A stretch of 64,000 nt of DNA from JACVRW01 sp963811055 (GTDB taxonomy: Bacteria; Actinomycetota; Thermoleophilia; Solirubrobacterales; Thermoleophilaceae): NCBI GenBank assembly GCA_963811055.1, contig CAWEPQ010000001.1:682001-746000 (forward strand). The letters are read 5' to 3'. The position numbers and the translations under genes are program-made. Positions within the stretch are counted from its first letter, which is position 1. Each line of letters opens with the position of its first letter. This document shows positions 35,068 to 43,168 of this stretch, one piece after another. The notes beneath the pieces are model-generated. The model was not told the DNA's origin. It made no database searches and saw nothing but the letters and a program-made list of their open reading frames with translations.

Positions 35068-36047
35068 CCGGCACGCTCACACGCGAGACCTACATGACCA
35101 GCGCGATCGCCACGGCGCTGGGGGAGGCGATGGACGAGGACGAGTCGGTGATCGTGCTCGGGGAGGACGTCGAGCTGAGCACCATCGGCTGCACGAAGGG
35201 GCTGGTGGACCGCTTCGGCACCAACCGGGTCCGCAACTCACCGATCTCGGAGGCCACCGTGGTAGGAGCCTGCGTGGGCGCGGCGGCGACCGGCCTGCGC
35301 CCGGTGGTGGACCTGATGTTCTCGAGCTTCTTCTACGTGGCGATGGACCAGGTGGCGAATCAGGCGGCGCGGCTGCGCTACATGTCGGGCGGGCAGGTGG
35401 ATCTTCCGCTCGTGTACTTCGCCGGCACCGGGCCCTCGGGCTCCGCGGCCGCACAGCACTCCGAGAACCCACACCCGGTCCTCATGCACCTTTCCGGGAT
35501 CAAGGTCGTGTTCCCGAGCACCCCCGGGGACGCCAAGGGGCTCCTCCTGGAGAGCGTGCGCGATCCCAACCCCGTCGTGTTCCTGCTCGACCTCATGCTC
35601 GCGGGCCAGAAGGGCTCGGTGCCCGAGGGCCCCACCGCGATCCCGCTCGGGGTGGCGAACGTCAGGCGGGAGGGCGACGACGTCACGGTTCTCGCGATCG
35701 CATCTGCCGTCGGGCAGGCCCTGGAGGTGGCCGAGGAGCTGGCGGAGGACGGCATCTCCGTCGAGGTCCTGGATCCGCGCACGCTGGTGCCCTTCGACTG
35801 GGACGCGCTGCTCGCGTCGGTCGGGCGCACTGGACGCCTGGTGGTGGTCGACCCGGCCAGGCGCACCTGCGGCGCGGCGGCCGAGATCGTGAGCAGGGTC
35901 AGCGAGCAGGCCTGGGACCGTCTCAAGGCGAGCCCTCGCAGGGTCACCTGGGAGGACGTGCCGATCCCGTTCAGCCCGCCCCTCGAGGAGGCCGTGACGG
36001 TGCGGACCGAGGCAATCCGCGCGGCGATCCTCGCCACAGTCGCCTGA
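35064..36047 (+). CDS. Thiamine-dependent dehydrogenase E1 beta subunit
   Basis: A 327-residue E1 beta. It has the family segments TYMTSAIATALGEAMDEDE, VIVLGEDVE, NSPISEATVVGACVGAAATG and the C-terminal domain with LDPRTLVPFDWDAL and GAAAEIVSRVSE. It forms the heterotetramer with the alpha subunit and helps bind TPP. GTG 35064 overlaps the alpha stop, and its own stop overlaps the ATG of the lipoyl domain gene, so all three are made together. Confidence 0.9.
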   Translation: MTGTLTRETYMTSAIATALGEAMDEDESVIVLGEDVELSTIGCTKGLVDRFGTNRVRNSPISEATVVGACVGAAATGLRPVVDLMFSSFFYVAMDQVANQAARLRYMSGGQVDLPLVYFAGTGPSGSAAAQHSENPHPVLMHLSGIKVVFPSTPGDAKGLLLESVRDPNPVVFLLDLMLAGQKGSVPEGPTAIPLGVANVRREGDDVTVLAIASAVGQALEVAEELAEDGISVEVLDPRTLVPFDWDALLASVGRTGRLVVVDPARRTCGAAAEIVSRVSEQAWDRLKASPRRVTWEDVPIPFSPPLEEAVTVRTEAIRAAILATVA

Positions 36048-36280
36048 TGGACGTGGTGCTGCCCAAGTGGGGCGTGACCATGCAGGAGGGGACGCTCGCC
36101 GAATGGCACGTGGCCGAAGGTACGACGGTTGCGCAGGGCGAGCCGATCGCGCAGATCGTGACCGACAAGGTCGACGCCGAGCTCGAGGCACCGGTGGCGG
36201 GCGTGCTGACCACGCACTGCGTGCCCGCGGGGGATGTCGTCGCGGTCGGGACGGTCGTGGCGATCATCGATGAGGGCTGA
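36047..36280 (+). CDS. Stand-alone lipoyl (biotinyl-like) carrier domain
   Basis: A 77-residue protein consisting only of a lipoyl domain: VLPKWGVTMQEGTLAEWHV, the lipoylation lysine K41 in VTDKVDAELEAP, and a second half-repeat ending VVAIIDEG. DKV at the turn, rather than the biotin MKM, favours lipoate. Full E2 proteins add a peripheral-subunit binding domain and a catalytic domain; both are absent, and the next gene starts within its last 11 bases. It probably accepts the unit produced by E1 alpha/beta. The acceptor of the lipoyl-bound group is unknown. Confidence 0.88.
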   Translation: MDVVLPKWGVTMQEGTLAEWHVAEGTTVAQGEPIAQIVTDKVDAELEAPVAGVLTTHCVPAGDVVAVGTVVAIIDEG

Positions 36281-37673
36281 GCCCGGGTCCCGTGCAGGCG
36301 GCGTGCTCGTGGTCGGTGACATCGGCAGCACGTTCACCAAGCTCGTGGGGGTCTCGCGTGCCGGTCAGGTGCTCGGCTCCGTCAAGGCGCCCACGTCCCG
36401 GGACGACATCGCGGCGGGAGTCGGCCGGGCCACGGCGCTCCTGTCCGAAAAGCTCGGGGGAGAGGGCTCGCTGCCTGACCCGTCGTTGTCCTCGAGCGCC
36501 GGGGGCGGCCTACGCGTGGCCGTGCTGGGCCTCGAGCCCGCGCTGACCCTGGCCGCGGGGCTCCGCACCAGTGCCACGGCCGGTGCGCGCATCGTCGCGA
36601 CCTATGCGGCCGGGGAGCTGGCGGGCATGACCCGCGAGCGCTTCGAGGCCGCGGCTCCCGACCTCGCCCTCCTGACGGGCGGGACCAACGGCGGCGACAC
36701 GGCGGGGATGGTCGAGCACGCCCAGTCGCTGCAGCGGTTGGCGCCGGCCCTGCCGGTGGTGGTGGCCGGCAACGAGGACGCCCAGCGCTCGGTGCGCACG
36801 ATCCTCGGGAGTGAGCGGGTCGTGAGCTTCACCGGGAACGTGATGCCACGCGTGGGCGAGGTCGAGGGCGGGCCGGCCCAGCAAGAGATCCGCAAGCTGT
36901 TCGTGGAGCATGTGATCGGGCGCGGCCGCTTCTCCTCGGCCGCGCCGATCGCGCGGGCCATCCGCATGCCCACGCCGGTGGCGGTCCTCCAGGCCGCCAA
37001 GACGCTGGCCGCCCTTGGCGGCCCCGCACTGCTGAGGCGTCCCGTTGTGGTGGACGTGGGCGGGGCCACCACCGACGTGCATTCGGTGATCCCCGTCGAT
37101 CCCGGCGAACGCGCCTACGTGACCGACGGCCTGCCAGAGGAACGCGTGAGCCGAACCGTGGAAGGCGACCTCGGCATGCGCGAGAACGCGCTCTCGCTGG
37201 TCGAGGCGGCCCGGCGCGACGGGTTCTCGTCCCAGACCGTGGATGATCTCGGCCCGGCGGCGGAGCGCCGCTCGGCGGAGCGCGACTTCGTGCCCGCCGA
37301 CGCCCACGACCGGGAGATCGACGATCGCCTGGCGGAGGTGGCCACGACGATCGCCCTGCGTCGCCACACGGGCGTCCTCCGGACGGTGCTGACCCCCACC
37401 GGCGCGGTGCTCCGGAAGACGGGCCGCGACCTGCGGAGCGCCACCTGCGTGATCGCCACCGGCGGCGTGTTCGCCCACAGCAGCCGGGCCGGCGAGATCG
37501 TCCGGGCAGCCGTACGCGCGGTGCACGAGCAGGGGGCCCTGGTGGCTCCGGACGTGCCGGTGCTCGTCGACCGCTCCTACCTGCTCTGGGCGGTGGGGCT
37601 CCTCCGCGCCGAGCACCCGGACACGGCCGAACGGGTGGTCCGCGCCGCCCTGCCACAGGCGTTCACGGGATGA
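36270..37673 (+). CDS. MutL/GlmL family protein (B12 mutase reactivase-like)
   Basis: A 467-residue protein of the GlmL/MutL family with an actin/Hsp70-type ATPase fold. It has VVGDIGSTFTKLVGV at the start, LLTGGTNGGDT, VVVDVGGATTDVHSV, and the C-terminal VIATGGVFAH. GlmL accompanies glutamate mutase and ornithine aminomutase and is thought to reactivate the cobalamin enzyme. ATG 36270 overlaps the lipoyl gene and has no clear ribosome site, suggesting coupling. Its stop overlaps the start of the mutase gene, a strong sign that the two work together. Confidence 0.87.
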   Translation: MRAEPGSRAGGVLVVGDIGSTFTKLVGVSRAGQVLGSVKAPTSRDDIAAGVGRATALLSEKLGGEGSLPDPSLSSSAGGGLRVAVLGLEPALTLAAGLRTSATAGARIVATYAAGELAGMTRERFEAAAPDLALLTGGTNGGDTAGMVEHAQSLQRLAPALPVVVAGNEDAQRSVRTILGSERVVSFTGNVMPRVGEVEGGPAQQEIRKLFVEHVIGRGRFSSAAPIARAIRMPTPVAVLQAAKTLAALGGPALLRRPVVVDVGGATTDVHSVIPVDPGERAYVTDGLPEERVSRTVEGDLGMRENALSLVEAARRDGFSSQTVDDLGPAAERRSAERDFVPADAHDREIDDRLAEVATTIALRRHTGVLRTVLTPTGAVLRKTGRDLRSATCVIATGGVFAHSSRAGEIVRAAVRAVHEQGALVAPDVPVLVDRSYLLWAVGLLRAEHPDTAERVVRAALPQAFTG

Positions 37674-39430
37674 ATGACGAGATCGAGGCGGAGCTGGTGC
37701 CCGCCGGCTTGCCCCGAGGCGCCGACCTCGTGGCCGAGGGGCTGGCGATCGGGAGCCGGCTCGTCCCGCGGGTCACGCGCTACCAGCAGCGCCACGGAGT
37801 CGGCTCCGAACGCGCGTACAAGGAGCGCTGCCGCGACGACGGCACGATCACCTACTACATCAACCTGGGGCTCAAGTCCTGGCCGGAGACACGCGACGCG
37901 CTCGCGGTCGTGTGGTCCGAGTGCGAGCGCCGCGGACTGCGCGTGGACCGCGTCTCGCTCACCGCCGATCGCCGCATGGGCCTCATGCCCGACGCGCGCG
38001 CCGACGCCACGGAGGAGACGGGCATCATGTTCTGGACGCCCGAGGACTGGGCCGGAATCGCGAGGGAGATCGAGGTCCAGGGCATCATCAACGACCACGC
38101 CGTGGGCAGCCCGGCGTCGGTGGTCAACGCCTGTGCCGCGATCGAGGCCGGCGTCTCCTACGTCGGAAACCTCTCGCAACAGGCCTACGGGTATCCCGGC
38201 TGGACGTCGGACGTCGAGCAGATGGCCAACACGGTGATCGCGATAGCCGTGATCGCCGCCCAGCGCGACGCCGGATTCGTGCTCGACTCGTACATCGACG
38301 ACGGGTACTGCGCGTCGTTCCACGACGCGGCCACCTCGCTCGGCTGGTGCCTGTTGCACAGGCGCGTGGCGGAGGAGCTGATCGGTGCCGCCTACTCGCC
38401 GAGCTACGGGTCCACCTTCGCCGATCCGACGCTCAAGGCGGCCTTCGGGCTCGCGCTCGACGCGATCAACGTCTCCCGCGTCCCTCCCTCCCTGGTCCAC
38501 GGCGACACCAATTCCCTGGACCCCTCCTACTCGCTGGACCGCCATGCCGCCAACGTCACGAACGACGTCTTCTTCACGGTCGCGAACCAGCTGGCGCACC
38601 CCACCGGCGCGGCCGTGCACGCGACCCCGGTCACCGAGCCCATCCGCATTCCCACCGCGGAGGACATCGTTCAGTCGCTGGAGCTCGGCAACGAGGCCGA
38701 GCGCCGCGCGCGCGAGGCCCTTCCGCTGATCGACTGGCGCCCGGTCCACGCCCTGCGGGACCGGATCCTCGACGGTGGCCGCCACGTCTACGCGAGCATG
38801 CTCGCCGGGCTGGCGGCACTCGGGGTGGACGTGGACGACCCGATGCAGCTGCTGATCGCGACCAAGCGCCTCGGCGCATCGCGTATCGAGGAGCTATGGG
38901 GCGCGGGGGAGCCGGACAGCGACTTTCCGCGCGGCTTCAGACCGGTGGCGCAGACGGACACGCTGGCCCGCGCCCTCGCGCGTCAGCAGGAGGTGCTGGA
39001 GAGCATCCGGGCCGCCGGCCACGTCGACCTCCGCGGCCTCACCGTCGTGGCGGCGTCCTCGGACATCCACGAGTACGGGCTCCACGTGGTGGTCTCCGTG
39101 CTCGGCAGCCTGGGCTGCGAGATCGTGGACCTCGGGACCAGCGTGGACAACGAGATCATCGCCGCCGCCGCCGCCGAGACCGCCGCGGACGCGGTGGCGC
39201 TCAGCACCTACAACGGTGCCGCGCTCCGGGTGGTGGAGGACCTGGTGACGAGGCTCGGGAAGCGGGATCTGCCGGCCGCGGTCTTCGTGGGCGGGCGGCT
39301 GACCCAGGACCTGGGCCCGTCGAAGAGCGTCGACGTGTCGGGACACATCCGCGAGCTGGGCGCCTGGCCGTGCGACTCGATCCCGCAGATGGTCCATCAA
39401 CTTCGCGAGCTCGCGGGCTCGCGTGCGTGA
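37670..39430 (+). CDS. Cobalamin-dependent mutase, fused catalytic barrel and B12-binding domain
   Basis: A 586-residue protein. The C-terminal third (about 455-580) is a B12-binding Rossmann domain with the DxHxxG motif DIHEYG (Asp465, His467, Gly470), VVSVLGSLGCEIVDLGTSV, ALSTYNGAA and VFVGGRL. The N-terminal part (about 15-380) is a TIM-barrel-like domain with TYYINLGLKSWPE, VGNLSQQAYGYPGW and HGDTNSLDPSYSLDRH, distantly like glutamate mutase epsilon. The one-chain size and order are like 2-methyleneglutarate mutase, but close similarity is not evident. The reaction is a carbon-skeleton or amino migration on an unknown substrate. It is coupled to the MutL-like gene. Confidence 0.82.
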   Translation: MNDEIEAELVPAGLPRGADLVAEGLAIGSRLVPRVTRYQQRHGVGSERAYKERCRDDGTITYYINLGLKSWPETRDALAVVWSECERRGLRVDRVSLTADRRMGLMPDARADATEETGIMFWTPEDWAGIAREIEVQGIINDHAVGSPASVVNACAAIEAGVSYVGNLSQQAYGYPGWTSDVEQMANTVIAIAVIAAQRDAGFVLDSYIDDGYCASFHDAATSLGWCLLHRRVAEELIGAAYSPSYGSTFADPTLKAAFGLALDAINVSRVPPSLVHGDTNSLDPSYSLDRHAANVTNDVFFTVANQLAHPTGAAVHATPVTEPIRIPTAEDIVQSLELGNEAERRAREALPLIDWRPVHALRDRILDGGRHVYASMLAGLAALGVDVDDPMQLLIATKRLGASRIEELWGAGEPDSDFPRGFRPVAQTDTLARALARQQEVLESIRAAGHVDLRGLTVVAASSDIHEYGLHVVVSVLGSLGCEIVDLGTSVDNEIIAAAAAETAADAVALSTYNGAALRVVEDLVTRLGKRDLPAAVFVGGRLTQDLGPSKSVDVSGHIRELGAWPCDSIPQMVHQLRELAGSRA

Positions 39431-39446
39431 TCGAAAGGAGATGCCA

Positions 39447-40205
39447 GTGTCCGAGCACCATGCGCTGATCGTCGGAGGTGGCACCGGGATCGGCTATGCA
39501 ACCGCCGAGCGGCTCGCCCGAGCCGGCGTGGCGGTGGCCCTCGCGGGCCGCCGGGAGGAGGTGCTGGACGAGGCCCGGGACCGGCTCCTGGGGAACGTCG
39601 ACGGCGCCGCCGTGGTCACGGCGGCCGGCGACGCCGGGGTGGAGTCCGAGGCCCGGGCAATGGTCGCGACGGCCGTGGAGCAGCTGGGCGGCCTTGACCT
39701 GTGCGTGAACTGCGCGGGCATCTACGAGCCGGTGGACTTCCTCGACATGAACGAGGAGGCCTGGCGCCACACCATGAGCACGACGCTCGACGCGATCACG
39801 TATCCGTCGGTGGCCGCCGCGAAGGTGATGGCGGAGAACGGCGGCGGGCGCTTCGTCCTGATCTCGTCGATCAACGCGCCGCTGTCCGAGCCGGAGTCGG
39901 CCCACTACAGCGCGGCCAAGGCCGGCGTGAGCTCGCTCGCCCGCTCGATGGCCGTCGACCTGGCCAAGCACGGAATCCAGGTGAACGCGGTCGCTCCCGG
40001 CTGGGTTCACACCGCCATGGTCGACGAGTTCGTGCAGAACGCGACGGCGGAGACGCTCAGGCAACTCAACATCGTGGCTCGGGTGGGACAGCCGGACGAG
40101 CTGGCCAATGTGATCGAGTACCTGCTGCTGGGCGCACCCGAGTATCTGAACGGCACCACGATCTTCGTGGACGGCGGGCAGACCGCGATGGCCCCGCTGA
40201 TCTAG
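39447..40205 (+). CDS. SDR family oxidoreductase
   Basis: A 252-residue SDR with TGIG within IVGGGTGIGYATAERLA, NCAG in place of NNAG, serine in VLISSINAP, YSAAK for the Tyr/Lys pair and C-terminal FVDGGQTAMAPLI. The replaced Asn in NNAG is tolerated in some members. LAGRREE suggests NADP(H). It is less similar to the other two SDRs. GTG 39447 is set by AAAGGAG 6 bases upstream; a GTG at 39423 would overlap the mutase end without a site. Confidence 0.87.
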   Translation: MSEHHALIVGGGTGIGYATAERLARAGVAVALAGRREEVLDEARDRLLGNVDGAAVVTAAGDAGVESEARAMVATAVEQLGGLDLCVNCAGIYEPVDFLDMNEEAWRHTMSTTLDAITYPSVAAAKVMAENGGGRFVLISSINAPLSEPESAHYSAAKAGVSSLARSMAVDLAKHGIQVNAVAPGWVHTAMVDEFVQNATAETLRQLNIVARVGQPDELANVIEYLLLGAPEYLNGTTIFVDGGQTAMAPLI

Positions 40206-40211
40206 GAGCCG

Positions 40212-41003
40212 GTGGCCGTGCCCCACGTCAGCGTCGGGACCACGGAGGTCTCCTACGGAGTGACCGGCAGCGGCCCCGGCCTCGTGCTCGTGCACGGGAC
40301 GGGGTCGAGCGCGGCGGGCACCTGGGGCCACCTGCTCCGCCACTTCACGGAGGAGTGGACCGTCGTGACCCCCGACCTGCCCGGCTCCGGCGACACCGTG
40401 GATGCGGGGGGCCCGCTGCTGCTCGACGACCTGTCAGCCCAGGTGGCCGGAGCGGCGGATGCCGCCGGGCTCGATCGCTACGCGGTCGTGGGCTTCTCCC
40501 TTGGGGCCGCGGTGGCCGCGGCGCTGGCGGCGGCCAATCCCGACCGCGTGCGGGCGCTGGTGCTGGTGGCGGGTACCGATTCCGGCACCGGAACACGGAG
40601 CGGGCTGCAGTTCGAGCTCTGGCGCGACCTGCACCAGAGCGATCCGGGGCTGTTCGCGCGGCTGTGGATGCTCACCGGGTTCAGCGCGACCTTCCTGGAC
40701 GCGATCCCGGCCGCCGACATCGGCCGCGCCGCGACGTTCCCGATCGCGGCGGGCCTGGAACGTCACTGTGACCTCAACACGCGCATCGACCTCACCGGTG
40801 TAGCGCCGGCCATCCGAGCGCCCACGCTCGTGCTCGGCTGCACCCACGACTGGATCGTTCCCATCGATCGCGCACGGGCGCTCGCGGCCCTCATCGACGG
40901 CGCCACGTTCGACGAGCTCGAGTCCGGCCACCTGGCCGTGCTCGAAGCCCCGGGCGCGCTCGCCGCACGTGCGCGCGCCTTCCTGCTCGACGGGGAGGGA
41001 TGA
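40212..41003 (+). CDS. Alpha/beta hydrolase
   Basis: A 263-residue alpha/beta hydrolase: oxyanion-hole region VLVHGTGSSAAGTWGHL, the nucleophile elbow VVGFSLGAA (G-F-S-L-G), a cap domain (about residues 125-185), the acid in GCTHDWIVPIDRA and the histidine in LESGHLAVLE. Likely an esterase, lactonase or C-C hydrolase. GTG 40212 lies six bases after the SDR stop. It is the last gene of the cluster and may hydrolyse a lactone or ester intermediate. Confidence 0.88.
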   Translation: MAVPHVSVGTTEVSYGVTGSGPGLVLVHGTGSSAAGTWGHLLRHFTEEWTVVTPDLPGSGDTVDAGGPLLLDDLSAQVAGAADAAGLDRYAVVGFSLGAAVAAALAAANPDRVRALVLVAGTDSGTGTRSGLQFELWRDLHQSDPGLFARLWMLTGFSATFLDAIPAADIGRAATFPIAAGLERHCDLNTRIDLTGVAPAIRAPTLVLGCTHDWIVPIDRARALAALIDGATFDELESGHLAVLEAPGALAARARAFLLDGEG

Positions 41004-41068
41004 ACCACGGGTCTCCGACTTTCAAAGTGGCCTCTCGAGACCTCCTCCTCGGGGCCTGGCGGCACGAA

Positions 41069-41104
41069 GGCTCCGGGGCGGGCCTCCTCCCCCGCCCTGG
41101 AGCC
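41069..41104 (+). promoter_or_regulatory. Strong GC hairpin at the end of the catabolic cluster
   Basis: Arms of 14 bases (41069-41082 and 41091-41104) pair with one G-T around an 8-base CCTCCTCC loop. It lies in the 130-base gap before the aminotransferase IV gene, 30 bases ahead of its ATG. It may be the cluster terminator, although no T-tract follows, or an attenuator for the next gene. Confidence 0.45.
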
Positions 41105-41133
41105 GCCGCTGCCTGTTCTGGTATGAACTCTCG

Positions 41134-41949
41134 ATGGCCGACGACGCGACACTGACCGCCACTGCCGAACTGGCTTCGCTCGACGGGCGGATAGCCCCGA
41201 GCGCGGAGACTTTCATCCCGGCCACCGACGAGGGCCTCCTGCGCGGCGACGGCGCGTTCGAGGTGATCCGCGTCTACACCGGCCGGCCGTTCGCGCTGGC
41301 CGACCACCTCGACCGGCTTGAGCGGTCCTCCGCCAGCCTGCGGCTGCCGGAGCTGCCGCGCGCGGAGCTCGAGGCGGAGATCGCCGGGCTGCTCGAGGCC
41401 CGGGGCGGCTCGGACTTCGACGGAGCGCTGCGCATGGTGATCACGCGCGGTGGCCACCGCCTGTTGCTCACGGAGCCGCTCCACGAGCTGCCGCCCACGA
41501 TCCGCCTGGGCACCGTCACCTACTCGCCCTCGCGCGTGCTGGACGGAGTCAAGTCGCTCTCCTACGCGGGGAACATGCTGGCCACGAGGCTGGCCCAGGA
41601 GCGCGGCTTCGACGAGGCGCTGCTCGTGACCCCGCACGGGCGCGTGCTCGAGGCGCCCACCTCGTCGATCTTCTGGGTCGCCCCCAACGGCATCCTCAGC
41701 ACGCCTCCGCTCGACGAGCACATCCTCGCCTCGATCACGCGCCAGCGCGTGATGGCCACGGTGGACGTGGAGGAGCGTGCGTGCACGCTCAACGACCTGG
41801 CCGAGGCGCGCGAGGCCTTCCTGGCCTCGACCACGCGCGAGGTGCAGCCGATCGTCGCGGTCGACGAGATCGAGCTGGAGGAGGGCGAGCACACCCGCGA
41901 GGCCCGGCGCGCGCTCGGGGAGCGCATCGAGGAAGAGCTCGGGCGCTAG
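41134..41949 (+). CDS. Aminotransferase class IV (aminodeoxychorismate lyase/branched-chain type)
   Basis: A 271-residue fold-type IV PLP enzyme. It has the N-terminal GLLRGDGAFEVIRVYTGRPF, arginine-bearing HLDRLERSS, the PLP lysine in GVKSLSYAGNMLA, the glutamate in LEAPTSSIFWV and the C-terminal FLASTTREVQPI. Length and motifs fit PabC (4-amino-4-deoxychorismate lyase in folate synthesis), branched-chain aminotransferase or D-amino-acid transaminase; PabC is slightly favoured by size. No folate genes adjoin. ATG 41134 is used. Confidence 0.85.
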   Translation: MADDATLTATAELASLDGRIAPSAETFIPATDEGLLRGDGAFEVIRVYTGRPFALADHLDRLERSSASLRLPELPRAELEAEIAGLLEARGGSDFDGALRMVITRGGHRLLLTEPLHELPPTIRLGTVTYSPSRVLDGVKSLSYAGNMLATRLAQERGFDEALLVTPHGRVLEAPTSSIFWVAPNGILSTPPLDEHILASITRQRVMATVDVEERACTLNDLAEAREAFLASTTREVQPIVAVDEIELEEGEHTREARRALGERIEEELGR

Positions 41950-42091
41950 TCCCGGACGCGCGGACTGCTCTGCATCTGATGCGAGACGTACCAGGCCACG
42001 TGGCGGACGGCTCCCGCCGCGAGCCCGAATGCGCCTCCCAAGAGCCTGTGAGCCATCTCCCGGACATCCTAGGACAGAGTCGGGGTCGCGG

Positions 42092-43168
42092 GTGCCGATA
42101 GTCACCATCGTGGGCAATCGCCCCCAGTTCGTGAAGGCGGCGGCAGTGTCGCGGCGGCTCCGCGAACGGCACGAGGAGCTGATCGTGCACACCGGCCAGC
42201 ACCACGACGACGAGCTCTCGCGCGTCTTCTTCGACGAGCTCGGCGTGCCGTTGCCCGACCACCAGCTGCACGCCGCATCCGGCTCGAACACGGCTCAGAC
42301 GGCGCGCATCCTGGCCGAGCTGGAGCCGGTGCTGGTGGCCGCACAGCCCGAGCTCGTGATCGTCTACGGGGACACCAACTCGACGCTGGCGGGCGCGCTG
42401 GCAGCGGCCCAGCTGCGGCTGCCGATAGCGCACGTGGAGGCGGGCATGCGCTCCTTCGACCGCTCGATGCCCGAGGAGCTCAACCGGGTGCTCGTGGACC
42501 ACGCGGCCGACCTCCTGCTGTGCTCGACCCCCACGGCGGTCGAGAACCTGGCTCGCGAGTCCGCCCAGGGCGAGTCCCACCTGGTGGGGGACGTGATGGC
42601 GGACGTGTCGCTCGCGTTCCAGGAGCTCGCGCGGGAGCGCTCGACCGCGGTGGCGGACCGCGGGCTGGATTCCGGCGGCTACCTGCTGGTGACCGCCCAT
42701 CGCGCGGGCAACGTGGACCTGCCCGAGCGGCTGCTGCGGCTGGTGGAGCTGCTCGAGGCGCTCCCCGGCCCGGTGGTGTTCCCCGTTCATCCGCGCACGC
42801 GCAGGCGCCTCGAGGAGGACGGGCTGCTCGAGCGCCTCGTGGCGGTCGACGGGCTCGAGCTGGCGCCGCCGCTCGGATACCTCGACTTCCTCGAGCTTGC
42901 CAGGAACGCCCGCGCCGTGCTCACGGACTCGGGCGGGGTGCAGAAGGAGGCGTACCTGCTGGGCGTGCCGTGCGTGACCCTGCGCGACACCACGGAGTGG
43001 GTCGAGACGATCGACAGCGGCTGGAACGTGCTCGTGGACCTGGACCGCGAGGCGGCACTGGCGGCGCTCGATCGCAGTCCGCCTCCGGAGCGCCCGGAGC
43101 TGTACGGCGGCGGGCACGCCGCGGAGCGGGTTCGCGACGTGGTGTCGGCCTACACTGAACGCCTATGA
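42092..43168 (+). CDS. wecB: UDP-N-acetylglucosamine 2-epimerase (non-hydrolysing)
   Basis: A 358-residue epimerase converting UDP-GlcNAc to UDP-ManNAc. The diagnostic segments are VTIVGNRPQFVKAA, VHTGQHHDDELSRVFF, VYGDTNSTLAGALAA, HVEAGMRSFDRSMPEELNR, VTAHRAGNVD and LTDSGGVQKEAYLLGVPC. GTG 42092 matches the conserved start. The 142-base gap before it shows no gene. The following dehydrogenase gene overlaps its end by four bases. Confidence 0.94.
   Translation: MPIVTIVGNRPQFVKAAAVSRRLRERHEELIVHTGQHHDDELSRVFFDELGVPLPDHQLHAASGSNTAQTARILAELEPVLVAAQPELVIVYGDTNSTLAGALAAAQLRLPIAHVEAGMRSFDRSMPEELNRVLVDHAADLLLCSTPTAVENLARESAQGESHLVGDVMADVSLAFQELARERSTAVADRGLDSGGYLLVTAHRAGNVDLPERLLRLVELLEALPGPVVFPVHPRTRRRLEEDGLLERLVAVDGLELAPPLGYLDFLELARNARAVLTDSGGVQKEAYLLGVPCVTLRDTTEWVETIDSGWNVLVDLDREAALAALDRSPPPERPELYGGGHAAERVRDVVSAYTERL

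Noticed and set aside
34075..36280. Ordinary pyruvate or branched-chain 2-oxoacid dehydrogenase operon
   Set aside because: No E2 catalytic domain or E3 gene is present, and the genes are embedded in a catabolic cluster.
37670..39430. Methylmalonyl-CoA mutase
   Set aside because: The size, the N-terminal sequence and the MutL-type rather than MeaB-type partner do not fit; only the B12-binding motif is shared.
39458..40343. Open minus-strand frame opposite the SDR at 39.4 kb
   Set aside because: Antisense to an intact SDR with all catalytic motifs; no recognisable domain.
41950..42091. A small gene between the aminotransferase IV gene and wecB
   Set aside because: Frames are short and lack ribosome sites; it is treated as intergenic.
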